From: Plasmopara viticola
Lineage: Eukaryota > Oomycota > Peronosporomycetes > Peronosporales > Peronosporaceae
Reading direction: 5' to 3'
Assembly (NCBI GenBank): GCA_001695595.3
Contig: MBPM02000010.1
Span: 620,001-684,000 of the forward strand
DNA: 64,000 nucleotides
The translations under genes and the position numbers were made by a program. This document shows, piece by piece, positions 1 through 11,366 of this stretch (within the stretch, counting starts at the first letter, position 1; each line of letters opens with the position of its first letter). The notes beneath the pieces were generated by a model, which did not search any database, had not been told where the DNA came from, and worked only from the letters and a program-made list of their open reading frames with translations.

Positions 1-931
1 CAAAGCGGCGTGCCACGTACCGTTTGATCATCGACACGGTCCGTCCCGACGCGAGCGTTTCGAGGACACGAAAGCGCAGGACACTGAGATCGTCCGAGCC
101 TGCAATGGCACCGAAATCCTCGCGATTCTCTTGGCGATGCAAGAGTTTGCCCAGTGCCCACACGAGGTGCTGCGTCCGCGCATAACTGAACGGGACGGCC
201 AGCGTTTCCCGTCGCTCAAAGTACTCGACTTCGTTCTCGCTGTCGCGTCGTTTGCACAGCGTCACGACGCCTTGGGCCATGGTGTCAAAGGTGAGGACCG
301 TATCCGTGTACGTGTACCCTTCGTGGACGCGTCGCAAGTGGCCCCGAAACATGGTGAAATCAAAGGGCGGGAGCGGTGGAAGGGGCGAGAGAGGGGTACA
401 CGCCCGCGTGGGGGCGGGACGGCGTACCAGGTGATTCGTGCCGGGACCGACGACGCGATTGCAGAGCTCGACAATGCACAGCGCCTTGCGCTCGGCGGCG
501 GCCAAGAGCTGTTCCTGCTCGGCTTTGGCTTGCCGGAGCTCTTCGCGCTCTTTGACGGCGAGGAAGCGCCATCCCGAGTGGACCGACCCTCGTGTTGACG
601 TCCTCTTGCCGCGTTGCAGTGCTTCGAGCTGGAGCGTCAACTCTTGCACGGTGTGACGCAAGGCATTGCGATCGTCCTTGATCTTTTGATGGTAAATGCG
701 CTTCCGAAGCGCTTCTTTCTCGCTTCGACTTTTCAAGACTTGCGTTCGTTGGGGCATGTGGTACTTGAAGGGGACGTTCTCGGCCGTACCCGTGGCGGTC
801 GAGCAAACGGGAGATGTACCGACATGAGGACTTGGACTTGGATTGGCTTTCGAGGGCGGTACTGCAAAGGCGGTGCCGACGTGTACCAGTGCCTTGTTCA
901 TGGCATCGATGCAAGCACCGTGTGTGGCCAT
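1..931 (-). CDS. M96/bZIP-START-like protein, 3' end beyond window
   Basis: An open frame runs on the minus strand from ATG at 931 (MATHGACIDAMNKALVH...) to the window edge with no stop, about 310 codons. Residues ~70-110 form a basic stretch followed by a coiled coil (LKSRSEKEALRKR... then VQELTLQLEALQ), a degenerate bZIP. A WRFLAVKEREELRQAKAEQEQL helix follows, then the family block MFRGHLRRVHEGYTYTDTV and a REDFG-type segment. The order basic/coil, WRxxAxRQ helix, START-like C-terminal half is also seen in the genes at 52091-53332 and 53586-54770. Proteins of this build are numerous in oomycetes and are often annotated as the M96 mating-specific family; their biochemical role is unknown, with DNA binding plus ligand sensing as an inference. 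The gene is GC-rich compared with the spacer. The start is the first ATG in frame. The C-terminal part of the START-like domain is outside the window. Confidence 0.75.
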   Translation of the reverse strand, partial: MATHGACIDAMNKALVHVGTAFAVPPSKANPSPSPHVGTSPVCSTATGTAENVPFKYHMPQRTQVLKSRSEKEALRKRIYHQKIKDDRNALRHTVQELTLQLEALQRGKRTSTRGSVHSGWRFLAVKEREELRQAKAEQEQLLAAAERKALCIVELCNRVVGPGTNHLVRRPAPTRACTPLSPLPPLPPFDFTMFRGHLRRVHEGYTYTDTVLTFDTMAQGVVTLCKRRDSENEVEYFERRETLAVPFSYARTQHLVWALGKLLHRQENREDFGAIAGSDDLSVLRFRVLETLASGRTVSMIKRYVARRF

Positions 932-3479
932 TGTGTCTCACTTACGCCGTAGGAAAGTGACACAAGATGGCGTTGCTAATCGCACTTGGGGAATGGATAG
1001 CCGCGCTCGCTTATCCTTCGACGGTTTGAGTACACGCACGTTTACCGAGTACCGAAACCAGCACGGTCAAAGAATTTCATGTCCACCGTGAAGACGACTT
1101 GGTACATTGAGTACCACCCAATACTGACGAAACCCATCCAGTCGCCTTTACCTCTGCTAGATCGTTCTTTGGTGGTCTGTCTGACAAGTCGTGTACCTAC
1201 GATCAGTCGTCACTGGACCTCCACCTCAGTATCAGAGAGGTACAGCACCAGTACAGTATTCCCTCTGTGTATGAGGCAACAATAATAGTCATAGTAATAA
1301 AAAAGGAGGAAAATATCAGCCGAGATGACTTTATGGCCCGTCTCGTAAGAGCGGACACTACGCAGCAGGATGCGAGTACGAGCGAAGGTGGACAGCGACG
1401 TGGGCTTGACTTTAAGTAGTACAGAGATGCAAAAAGTGGAGGCGGAGAGAGAGGAATTTAACCGAGCACGATGCAGCACAACGTCGCTCGAGAGACCCTT
1501 GCCTGGAGTGGGATGAGGAGCAATAACATTGAAGTATTGGAGTAGCACATGATTGGAACCCACAAGCTAGCGTCACTAAAGCGAATCATCGCTTCTTGGC
1601 ATCATGGTCGTTGCGGCACCGACTGCCTCTACTCATCCAGCGTTTCAGAGGCTTTTGAAGGCATTGCTCGCACATTGTCAACCTGCAAATTGTCCGACCA
1701 GTAAATCTGACGATCGCAGTTCGGATCAAAGCTGGCAACTTTGTCGTCCACAAAGTCTTTTTGTCGTCGTTCCGCACCTTCTTCGTGGAGCAGGTGACAC
1801 GCCCTCCCATTGCCACGCCGCGCGGCTGCCACAATCACGTCCATCACTTCGTTGACCTTCATTTTACTTGAAGGACTTGTGGCCGTGCTCAAATTTATCC
1901 CGGCTGGACGAGTCATCTCCCGTTCGTAGTGCCTCGTAAGATCGTCGTTTGGGACACAGAGGAAGCTGTGTCGCATTCGAGCTTCCAAGCCGGTAGAACG
2001 CCATCATTACGGTCCCATACTAGGTCACGATATGAGAGTCTCATGTCAGATCGACGGGAGAGAGAGAGAGCGAGAAGAACGGGTACAATAATCGACATAA
2101 GCATGATTAGACATCGTTTTCACACAATAATGCGACCGCAACATTATTTTTTGGCCTCAATAATTTTGGCAAGTGCGTCAAGCATATAATTTTTGTGAAA
2201 TTGAAGAGTAAGACTTTTGTCACAGTATAAATGAGTATTTCTAATTAAGAATACATCGAAACGGGGTGTACTTTATTACACATCCTCGTAATGGGCACAA
2301 CGATATCTAGTGTCGAGTATAATTTGTCAGCTGGGAATATCTTTTGTTAGGAAAGTCATTCTTCGCTTAGTTGTGGCTTTATTACGTCGGTCCACGTCTA
2401 TAAAGATGACCTTGAACAAAGTTTAAGCATGTATGAGTGCTGCAGACTTACTATGGCCGACTCTGTAAATACATCTTGTGGGCGCGAACAAAGAGGGATA
2501 GACCAAAATTTAGGGCAACAATGATGGCATGATACGATTTCAAATGAAGAAGAATGTTACGAAATGTCCTGACAGCACAAGTGCAGTCCAGATACATTTC
2601 AGATGTGGAACTAAAGCTAGCCATAGAAATGAAAGCTATCGTGATACAACAAATGAAAGCAAAAGTTGCAGATCGAGCTAATTGTCTGAGTTCGTCAAGG
2701 TTGTTGACATGTCATGTCATTCGGATAAAAGGCAAGTGGATTGGACGCAAAAGTAAGGCGTATGTTTCACAAACGATCGATGATAATACAAATCTTGCAC
2801 TTGCATGAATGGTGTGCTTTGTTTAGCACTCATTTATGGTTTGCAGTGATGCAGACAGCGCAGAGAGCGATTCAATATGCAATATTGCAAAAGTAAATCC
2901 AAAACTGATTGAGCAAATGATTGTTATGGCTCAGTTCCTACCTACGTCAATCAACAATTTACGATATTTTTTTATTGATTAAAGTAATTGAAGAAGATGA
3001 CAACAAAATAATATGGGTTTTCATGTGGCACATACACAGAAGTTTTTACACTTCGACCACAAGACTTTATCGAGCTGTTACGGAAAGCCGAGCTTCTGTG
3101 GCAAAAGATAAGATATGTTGTATTAACATAGATGCCCCTGATCTAGAAATTTAAGCTGTTGATGAGATGGAAAGAACCGAAGTGAATAATTTTAAGGTCC
3201 TTAGCTCGCAAATCTGTGCTGCCTCTAAGCCTGTCCGTCTAGAAAATTGTGAATTCCACCTGATCTATCTAGACCTACGAAAGACCACCTATACCTATAT
3301 TATCAATGCACATAGCTATAAAACTGATCGTAATCGCCTCTGCAACCCTTGTGACGCCATCGGTACGCATTCAGTGGGGTCATTTCAAAGCTCCCACTCA
3401 CAATTAATGCTGCATATACTTGTGCATAGACTTGATTTCGATAAACGTTGCATCTCCAAAAGCTTCAACATCATAGTCT
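932..3479. other. Gene-poor spacer
   Basis: No convincing gene. A minus-strand frame at 1629-1988 (119 aa, containing MKVNEVMDVIVAAARRGNG) has coding-like composition but no recognisable domain and no clear neighbours; it may be a decayed gene. A short GA-rich run lies near 2056-2074. The remainder is AT-rich with stops in all frames. Confidence 0.5.
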
Positions 3480-4640
3480 CGAGGATTATGTAAGCATGTC
3501 CTGAAGTTGACGCTTAGTGTCAATGTAGTCAGTCTTAAAAAGGTCCTTTTGCACGTTCTCGACAAAAAAGTGCCTGATGTCTTCATGCTCTGTACGGACA
3601 TGGCAGCCTGCGTTGTTTGCCAAGGTTTTCGCTTCTCCATTCCCTACGTGCCTTCCACTTGTTCGTGACACATTTCCATAATAATTCCGCGCGTCTAAGT
3701 ACTTTTTGGGAGTTATAGCTGAGAGCCATATACTCTGCTTCTGCAGAGCTGTACGACGAATTACTGATGATTACAACCGGATTACAACCTATATTGACCA
3801 AAACACCTATTACAGAGCGTCTGCCATCAGTGTTGATGCCCCAGTCCGCATCCGAAAAACCTTTGACTACCAAATTTCCACTTTCATAGATGATCCCGTA
3901 TCGACGAGTAGACTTCAAGCTGCGTAATATACGAATTGCAGTGTTTTATTAATGTTTGCCGTGTTTTCGATGAGCCAAGACAGCTGTGTAAAAATTTACG
4001 CAATGTTCAAACGCGTGTGCGTTGTAATATACGACAAACAGCCAATTTAATAGCGATATGGTATTAAGCGCATATTTGAACGCTCAACTTTGGTACTCGA
4101 TGACTGTGATAACGACATGTGGGGACCAAGCGCACATGCATTGTCGACATTCATGGAACTTCTCTGGCTAATTCGCTAAATTGCGTCGTCAATGTAGTGT
4201 GTCTGCTTGAATACAAGCGTTGCAACTGTCCTGTCGTGGTCAAGCTCGATGCCTTTATCCATGCCGAGATTCTTCATCTTAAAGACACCCAAGTTTCCTT
4301 TAGACCTCTAGAATTTTGTGACTCGTCTTGGCCCATCGGATAGAGACATACGTACAAAAACTATTCTTTGGGGCTATTCACGCAGACGCATTGATCCGCT
4401 CCACAATTTTTAAGATTATTCTTTCTTAAGACATAATCAAACTCTTTGTTCCAAGCACTTGCACCTTGCTCGAGTTCATATACGATCTTTTTCGACTGGC
4501 ACGTGGATCCGTCCTTGACACCGATTAGGATTTCCATGTTAACACCAGTTGACAGCACACTGCTGAGAATGGCGGAGTCTACGTCCAGCGGGTCTATATT
4601 GTATTCAGATATCCCACAGAATGCGAGTACAGGTTAAATT
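3480..4640 (-). mobile_element. Decayed Ty1/copia retrotransposon (RT to RNase H)
   Basis: Two minus-strand pieces match copia polyprotein order. At 4361-4558 is a reverse-transcriptase scrap (KIVYELEQGASAWNKEFDYVL then NCGADQCVCV), equivalent to the usual YGLKQAPRxW...F...DxCVY region. At 3583-3918 is the RNase H part (VKGFSDADWG, DGRRSVIGVLV, SSAEAEYMAL). A third piece at 3486-3600 reads HEDIRHFFVENVQ...DTKRQLQDMLT, matching the end of the RNase H domain in another frame. Frames are broken by stops and shifts, and no gag, protease, integrase or LTR was seen next to it. It is a dead fragment. Confidence 0.8.
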
Positions 4641-7600
4641 GACTTTATGTTGACAATCGCGAAGTAAGTATCGTAGAAATTCATGCCGTACGTCTGCTTG
4701 AATCCTTAATCCAATAATCGTGCTTTGTACGAAAGACACGAGACCGACCTATAGTGTGTGAGGGCACACCTAAACGCTCACTTTTTTCAATTCCTTTTAT
4801 GTTACTGTTATTTAATTCAAACATTTCAAAAGTTTGCTGAGCTCGTCACTGCTCGTTGAGCCGACAGCAATAAATTCGAATATATCAAGAATCAATACAA
4901 TTTGAAGGGGTGTTTGGTCCTCTGCCGCAAGAAGACTCGATTGAAGATTTGCGTTGTATTGCTGGGTGCATTCTCTTAACAAGAATTTGCTATCAATGTT
5001 ATGTCACCTCGTTTCAGCACAGCGCTGCTCCAACCACAAAATAGCATTAAGCCCGATGGCTTAGCTGTCCTCTTGAAGAGGATTCGTGGGAGACGCGTTG
5101 TATCATCACCCCTTATCCGTGTCGTCCGTAATAACAATCAGCTACGACAAGCTCACTCGTAGTGAGCGTTGGTGATACTGGACTTATGAGGTGTTACAAA
5201 TGAAACAAGGTACGGGCGTCACCAGTGAAGCACGTCGCGATAGCGACGCTCCTTTCTAAAAGTGATCGGTTGCATCGTCCTATTCCTGCCTGCTCTATTT
5301 TGTATTAAAGGGTCTATATTGTCCGAATTTACCGTAAAAATACAGCAGCCTCAGTCCCGTTTGAGTCATGCGTTGCCGAGTAAAACAACATTGCCTGCTT
5401 TGGCTGCGGCAAAAAAGTCACATATTCTATCCTGTTCCAATGATAGCTACTATTTGTCCGCGCTCAAGTAATTTGTCTGCATCCACAAGTAGCCACCATT
5501 CTGACTACCGTCGTGAATAAAGCATTTAAAATTATCAGGGGAATCAAGGGCCGGTGGTTATCGTTAAAGTTGTACTTCAATGCAACCTCTTTGTCCACCA
5601 TCGGATACAGATGCTAGTCGCTGTATCATCAGAGGTCTACTGGCAAGTAAGAGGAGTAGGTATACCCGGCTGATTCATACCATGGTGTACAATACCTCAG
5701 TAATCTTTTCGGGCCGCGAGGAATCTTTGGACGCCACTCCCCCGTGGCATGCACATAACGAAAGCAATAAAACGAGGCATTGTCCAAATGTGCGTAAGAT
5801 CGGGTATGTGCATGCCTTAAAATGCACACGAAATTTTGCTACCCGGCATCGTGAAGAGCCAGACGACAAATTTGTCTTGCACTCGATCCAAGGAGACCCT
5901 AGCACTGTACCTTTACGGTTCAAATGGAAATAGCTCAAAAGAGTGTTTTACATTCCAACCACCTGCAAAATCAGTTAGGTGTTTAACCTATGTAGGTTCA
6001 TAATACAACAACTTTCTTACTTGGTGGATCGAAGGTGAATCTAATCCGAGATGTCTCGGGGGCATGTATGTCAAGTGCTAAAATCTTCTTTTACAGCGCG
6101 AGAATTGAGAAATTTCTCGGTCAAAAAGTCTCGAAGAGAAGCCGGCTCTCCTCTCGCCCCACAGGAGCCTTCTTGAGAAGCAGTAGTTTTTGAATGATGA
6201 AATGTGCGCGCTCAAGTGTGCTCTCTAGGTCAGTCTTGTTGGTCAAGGTATTTTATCCATCCCACAACCTATTTGAAGGTTCAAGTAGACGATTTGCCCG
6301 CGCGGGCACAATGATTGATTTAAAGCGCTACCAGGTGTGACGGGATCACATTCTGCAAGAAAATATACGATCGTTCGACAAGCGAATGTACTATTGGGGG
6401 ATCGACGTGTGCGATAGATTGCAGTTTGAAGACTGGCATATTTAAAGATCCACTACGCGGCCACCACTTTTCGTTACCCGGCCATTGCCCTCATATTTAC
6501 AAAGACCCTGCATCATTTCTAGTCATTTGATCGACTGCGGTAACTACCCAATAATTCAATAATTGATAGAAACAAACTGTGACCGCCAGATCAGCCCATA
6601 TATATATATCAATAAAAATTCGCCACACCTAAATTTTTCAGGTTATCGAGAAGGGCGAGAAGAGTGGATCGGTCAGCCAGAATGTGTCAGCGCTCAGCGC
6701 TGACACATACGCTCAGCGTTGGAAATGTTGTATATGTCACGAGCTGTCACCACGATGCTGCCGTCGATGCGCATATGCACCACAGTGCGTATCGGCATGA
6801 GACGTGCTCAGAGGAGGCCAATTACAATTTATCGCTGTTCAGGCTGCCTTTAGGGTGTACTGACGAATCAACAAGATTATCGTTGTTGTGGCTGGCGGCG
6901 CAAAACTAAATTGACGAGCATACGGCTTCATCAAACGCGTCTTTTTGCCGTATGAGCTGCCAGGTGAACAAGCAATTCCTTACGCGACTTGTCCGTACAT
7001 GAACTCGCTGTTGTTGCTGCTCCTCTTGTTGGGTGAGTTGATTGATGCGCCGTGCACACGCGCAGGCCAAATCTACAGCCTTAGTGTCTCCATCTTTTCG
7101 ATTGCCATCACGCCTGGTGCGCTTGACACTCACGATGTACCCAAGCCTCTACTTCGAGGCACAATAAGCTTGCTCTTGAGTAGCGTACATGACTACTGTT
7201 AGCTCTTGGTACGTCTTTACGTGACTTAAATGCTTAGAAAAAGTAGCGACAAAAAGCTAAAGTTTTGTGGTGAAGATACGTGAGAAATAAATGAAATTTT
7301 TAAGCTGAAGGATAAACGCAAATAGCTTTCACTGAAATTTCAGCCAATCAATTTGCAGTTGGCCGTTTTGTCAATCAAAAGTTCTTTAAATGCAAGGGTG
7401 ATGGCCGATCATCCAAAGTCTTGCTGGACGGAGGGTAATGGCCGCGTAGCGGATCTTCTCGTACAATACAATATATTCTTGGTCCTACCTAATATTGTTG
7501 ATATTATATTTTAAAAAAAATAATGTTCAGCCATAATTCCTGCTATCTAAGTTTCCTAAATTAGTAGAAAAATGGGTCTGCTAAGCTCTATTTCTCAATT

Positions 7601-8442
7601 ATGCGCGTCCTTTTTATTCGATTGGCGAGCCATTCCGGATTGATTCTCTACCTGGTCGAGGGCATTAAAAGAGCTCTCATACTTGCCGTGTCACATCAAC
7701 CAGCGTTACATACAATCCTTATGTCCACGCGGGCTGTATATTGGCCCGTCTGGGTGACACGCTCATGCCAGATGGCATGCTAGACCGGGTGGTTTGACTT
7801 CAGTACACGGCGACCATGCTGTGAACAATATAACATTGACTATCGCCCTCCTCTACAAGGGGATCTTTCCTCTTGTACACTGCGTCTCGCGTCTGGTGGG
7901 ACGCCATTATACGGCGAGCTGATCTAATAAAGCTGTACCGTGACTGTAGCTGCATCAAAGCTAGGGATCGTGGCACCAAAAACGTGACATACTAGACAGA
8001 CGCCAACTACCCAGTTTGGCGCTGGCTAATCTGGAGCCTTTATTACCTAAACAGCTGTCGTGGCGTAGAGTACCAAGTTTTGGAGGGCTAGCATTAGATT
8101 TCACGGGTAAGGGGGTCTGAGTCGAAAGGAGCATTGAATTTTCGCCTGGGCGCAAGTCGAGCGCTTCGTTGCCACCCTGCGTACCGTGTTGAGGTAAGAT
8201 GCAGTAATATTCTATCCAGAGATTGTTCTCATTTCTAGCGACAGTCCTTGATCACTAAAATGCATCCTTCTTCTAGCAGCAACGCGTGGCATCAGCATCT
8301 CTACACACAAGCAATTGTACCCAAGTGGCAACGTAAATAACCGCTTGTAACTTGACACGTAAGTTGCAAAAGACCCAAATCTCGCAATTTATGGTCACAA
8401 TAAGTTATTGAGGCAAGGTGGTCGCTTTCTGTCACACAGACC
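4641..8442. other. Gene-poor spacer
   Basis: No supported gene. A (TA)n run is at about 6599-6608 and a strong palindrome at 6682-6708 (listed separately). A plus-strand peptide at 5262-5471 starts with a hydrophobic stretch but is short and isolated. Sequence shortly before the CCT gene (CTCATTTCT near 8229) resembles an oomycete initiator element, weakly. Confidence 0.45.
6682..6708. repeat. Perfect 13-bp palindrome (1-bp centre)
   Basis: ATGTGTCAGCGCT at 6682-6694 is followed by a single C and its exact reverse complement at 6696-6708. A further GCTCAGCG copy of the core follows at 6711-6718. It can fold as a long hairpin with almost no loop or act as a dyad binding site. No gene is adjacent. 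Confidence 0.85.
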
Positions 8443-9682
8443 ATGAGCCACTTACCCCCGACGTTGCCCGTGGCCATCAAGAAAGAAAAGGACGAAGTTG
8501 TCCCGTTCTCGAGCTCCGTCTCTATTCCTGGAAGTAGCAGTAGCATTCCACGCAAAGACTCGATTGGGTGGGGTGCAGATGATTTATTGGGCATGATCAC
8601 CCACACTCCACCGGCCTTTTCACCTGGCAGTTTGACCATGCCCATGACTAAACGAGGACGTAGTGGCAGTATTAGTAGTCGCCTATTGAGTGCCTCGGAT
8701 TTGGAAGAGCGGGGGTATATTGACAGGTATCAAAAAGGTGTGCTCAAGGTGCGTTAAAGACAAAATGGCCTTCGATTGATGTCGCAATAACGCAAAGGTA
8801 CCTATTTTTATTTTTGCCAGGATTTGATTATCAGTGGCGACGAAGCGTTGCAAAAAGCATTGGAAAATTTCGATGCTGGTGATCCAACGACACTTGAAGC
8901 CATGTTGGATAGCGGCGCGTTCAATCAAAAATCATCGTCGATCGATTTGTTAGATGACTTAGATTTGGGGTTTTTGAACGTGGGGTCGTTGGGTGATACC
9001 CCAAAAGATGAGGTAACTTTTGGGTAACTTTTGGGTGCTTAAGGATGCAATTGGGCTCATTGGGGTTTTATTGATTATTGGCTTTTTGCACAACTAGTTT
9101 CCCTCGGGCCCACGAAACCAGACGCTCGATGAATGGGACGAACTCGGCTTTGACTCGTCGTTCGCCGACGTTTCGACGCGAGATGTGTTGGATGGCGAGT
9201 TCTATAGCTCGTCGCTGGGGGCCTCACTCCCCAATTCGTTGCCTTCCATGGGCCTCGGCATCACGCCACCTGCCGGATTTAGTTTTGCCGAAGACTTTTT
9301 AGATAAAAAGGTCAAAAAGGAGCCAACTCTGAAACGAGAAAGTGGCAAAAGTGATTTGATGAAACCCACGCACGCCAGTGCGTCCACGCTCTCGACGTCT
9401 CGACCGATTGGCATTCCTGGAGCCACGGGCGCTAGCACGACGCGGTCGTTTAGTGACACGATGTTGACGGGTCAAAAACACAATTTTGTCGGTGCGTATT
9501 CGCCCGATTCAAGACGAAAACGGATTGAAAAATTTCTCGACAAGCGACAGAAGCGGGTGTGGCGGAAAGAAGTCAAGTACGACGTGCGAAAGAACTTTGC
9601 CGACTCGCGATTGCGGGTCAAGGGCCGCTTTGTCAAAAAGGAAGACGAGCAGTTGTTGCGTGAATTGCTCAGCTTTACGTAG
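8443..9682 (+). CDS. CCT-motif protein (three exons)
   Basis: Joined exons 8443-8748, 8821-9012 and 9098-9682 give a 360-aa protein; both introns (72 and 85 bp) are phase 0 with GT/AG ends. The C-terminus (last ~55 residues) carries a CCT motif: RRKRIEKFLDKRQKRVW followed by KEVKYDVRKNFADSRLRVKG and RFVKKEDE, as in plant CONSTANS/TOC1 proteins, where it serves nuclear targeting and protein or DNA contacts. The rest is Ser/Thr-rich and acidic (DEWDELGFDSSF), typical of an activation region, with two KKEK/VKKEP sites near the ends. No B-box, GATA or receiver domain is visible. The role is probably transcriptional regulation in the nucleus (inference). ATG at 8443 has the context ACCATGA. Intron 2 has two tandem candidate donors 11 bp apart (9013 and 9024); only the first keeps the frame into exon 3. 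Confidence 0.85.
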
Positions 9683-10020
9683 AGGAACGGATTGGCGAGC
9701 ATTGAACGGGACGGTTCCATTGTGTCGAAAGCACGCGACTTTGTACCCAAATTGAAAAAAATGGGTATTTGGGGTTGGGGAAGGCTGGCTTACGGGTGTT
9801 AGAGTAGGGAGGTGGAAACGGTGATTGGGTCGGCCACAAAGAGACAGGGTGGATCCCATCGCATAGACAAAGGAAGCAAACGCAGTGATGCAGATCTGGA
9901 ACGATTTTGAGAGACTGGCGAGCGAACAGGACGGTCGGATATGGCGTAGTTTATTAAGAAAGCGAAGTTTGGGTTCATTTAGGTATAAGCCAATCGGCAA
10001 CTTGGCTTTTGCTTGTTTAT

Positions 10021-10044
10021 AGTATACTATTCTAATAGTATACT
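10021..10044. repeat. Perfect 11-bp inverted repeat between convergent genes
   Basis: AGTATACTATT at 10021-10031 and its exact reverse complement at 10034-10044 are separated by CT. It lies in the gap between the 3' ends of the CCT gene (ends 9682) and the minus-strand gene ending at 10116, so it could shape 3' ends of one or both transcripts. Confidence 0.85.
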
Positions 10045-10115
10045 CTTCTACCACCCATCACTACTCGAACCGAGGCCGTCTAAAGGTTCGCCTTTAGCTG
10101 GTAAAACGGACCCTT

Positions 10116-11366
10116 TTAAGCGCTTAACGTCATAATATAGACCCCGACAAGGAATCCAGTCGACGAGATGCCAGCAAGGAGTTCCCGTCGAATTCTGCTG
10201 CCTCCTTCCTCTGTATCCATCCACGATCGATGCAATCGCTGCCCACACGTCACTCCAAGCCTCGTCAACGCTTGTTTCAACGGTCGATACAACGTCGCAC
10301 AAAGTTCTTGACACTCGCTTGCCAAAGCATTGAAAATCTCTTCATTCTTGCGTTCTCGGCTCCATGTCGCGCCTGGAAACGGACACAGGGGAAAGCGATC
10401 GTGTTCACAAATATGGGCCAAAATGTCGTCGGCACTGCTTTGCGCCCCATTCACGTCGGGGTACGAATCTTCTGGAAACATGGCGGCTTTCAAGCCACTG
10501 CGTCGTTCGTGCCGTTCATCGTCGTCGAATCCTTGGGCCCGCCACGCGCGTTGCTGGTCCTTCAAGACGCACGCAAAGTCGTCGAGCAACGTCTTGGCTT
10601 CTTTCCGGTACGCGCGAATCGCGCGCTTTGCTGCGTCACAAAAGAGACACTTGCTGGCGCTTCCGTCTTGTTTTAAAACAGAAATGTGGTCCCAATGCAT
10701 TCCGACCTCAGAGACATGGATGGACTCGGGACCTGAGGCCACAAAGTCATCGCCAAGGCCGTCATTCAGGGCGTTGAGAGCAACTTGGGCCTCTTTCATG
10801 GTCCACGCGCTACTTGCTTCGAGATTGAAGGCACGTAAGGGCACAAGGACCGGGTGCGCCCGACAAGAGTCGCCAAAGGGAGTGGCCACAAAGGCACGAC
10901 TGTAGAAAGGGTGGAGAGCGACTTGGACGTGGCCAAGAAGCGACAAGCATTGCGCGGCTTGTCCTTGGGCATAGCAAAGAGGCCCCTTGTCCGGCATCAA
11001 GTGTCCGTTGAGTTGCTTCTTGTGGGCACCAGGACGATGGGCGGTGCACTTGGTCCAGAACGACGGTCCCTCGCTTTTAGAATAATGCGGTTTTTGGAAA
11101 AAGACATTCATCCAGTCGCTAGTGCACCCGTGCAGCAAATGGACCCCCATGTTGTGATTGCTCAATGCCATTATCCCGAGGGTTTTATCCTGGCGAAACG
11201 TGCGACACGTTCCCAATACGAAAAGCATGTCGCGAACGTCCAGGAACCACAAGGAACCGAGTGTGAGCGCCAAATACAGCGCCTCGGTCTGTCCACGATC
11301 ATGGATGGCTTCTCGAATGGTTAAGCTGCGCAGGCGCTTGGTCTCCGCTCGAGTTTGGCAGCCCAT
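10116..11366 (-). CDS. Uncharacterised 416-aa protein
   Basis: A single intact frame from ATG 11366 (MGCQTRAETKRLRSL) to TAA at 10116, with a coding-like composition richer in GC than the surrounding DNA. I do not recognise the family. Residues ~30-60 (LYLALTLGSLWFLDVRDML then VLGTCRTFRQ) loosely recall an F-box helix set, but this is weak. A CLFC pair occurs near residue 245, next to a basic helix (DAAKRAIRAYRKEAKTLL). A short hydrophobic end (GFLVGVYIMTLSA) closes the protein. No signal peptide or clear membrane segment is present. It stands alone, facing the CCT gene tail to tail. The length of the intact frame supports a real gene; the function is unknown. Confidence 0.65.
   Translation of the reverse strand: MGCQTRAETKRLRSLTIREAIHDRGQTEALYLALTLGSLWFLDVRDMLFVLGTCRTFRQDKTLGIMALSNHNMGVHLLHGCTSDWMNVFFQKPHYSKSEGPSFWTKCTAHRPGAHKKQLNGHLMPDKGPLCYAQGQAAQCLSLLGHVQVALHPFYSRAFVATPFGDSCRAHPVLVPLRAFNLEASSAWTMKEAQVALNALNDGLGDDFVASGPESIHVSEVGMHWDHISVLKQDGSASKCLFCDAAKRAIRAYRKEAKTLLDDFACVLKDQQRAWRAQGFDDDERHERRSGLKAAMFPEDSYPDVNGAQSSADDILAHICEHDRFPLCPFPGATWSRERKNEEIFNALASECQELCATLYRPLKQALTRLGVTCGQRLHRSWMDTEEGGSRIRRELLAGISSTGFLVGVYIMTLSA

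Noticed and set aside
360..941. Minus-strand frame of 193 aa at 360-941
   Set aside because: Arg/Ser/His-rich translation of the wrong frame over the truncated M96-like gene, whose true frame is open through the same DNA with a bZIP and START-like content.
3404..3640. Copia RNase H continuation as a gene
   Set aside because: Part of the decayed element at 3480-4640; stops and frameshifts make it non-functional.
5262..5471. Possible small secreted peptide, and search for RxLR effectors
   Set aside because: It starts with a hydrophobic stretch but has no RxLR-EER pattern, no conservation evidence and stands in decayed sequence. No convincing RxLR or Crinkler gene was found in the window.
9509..10054. 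Minus-strand 181-aa frame overlapping the CCT gene end
   Set aside because: It lies antisense to the CCT motif, with no domain. The CCT frame is better supported by exon structure and conserved motif.
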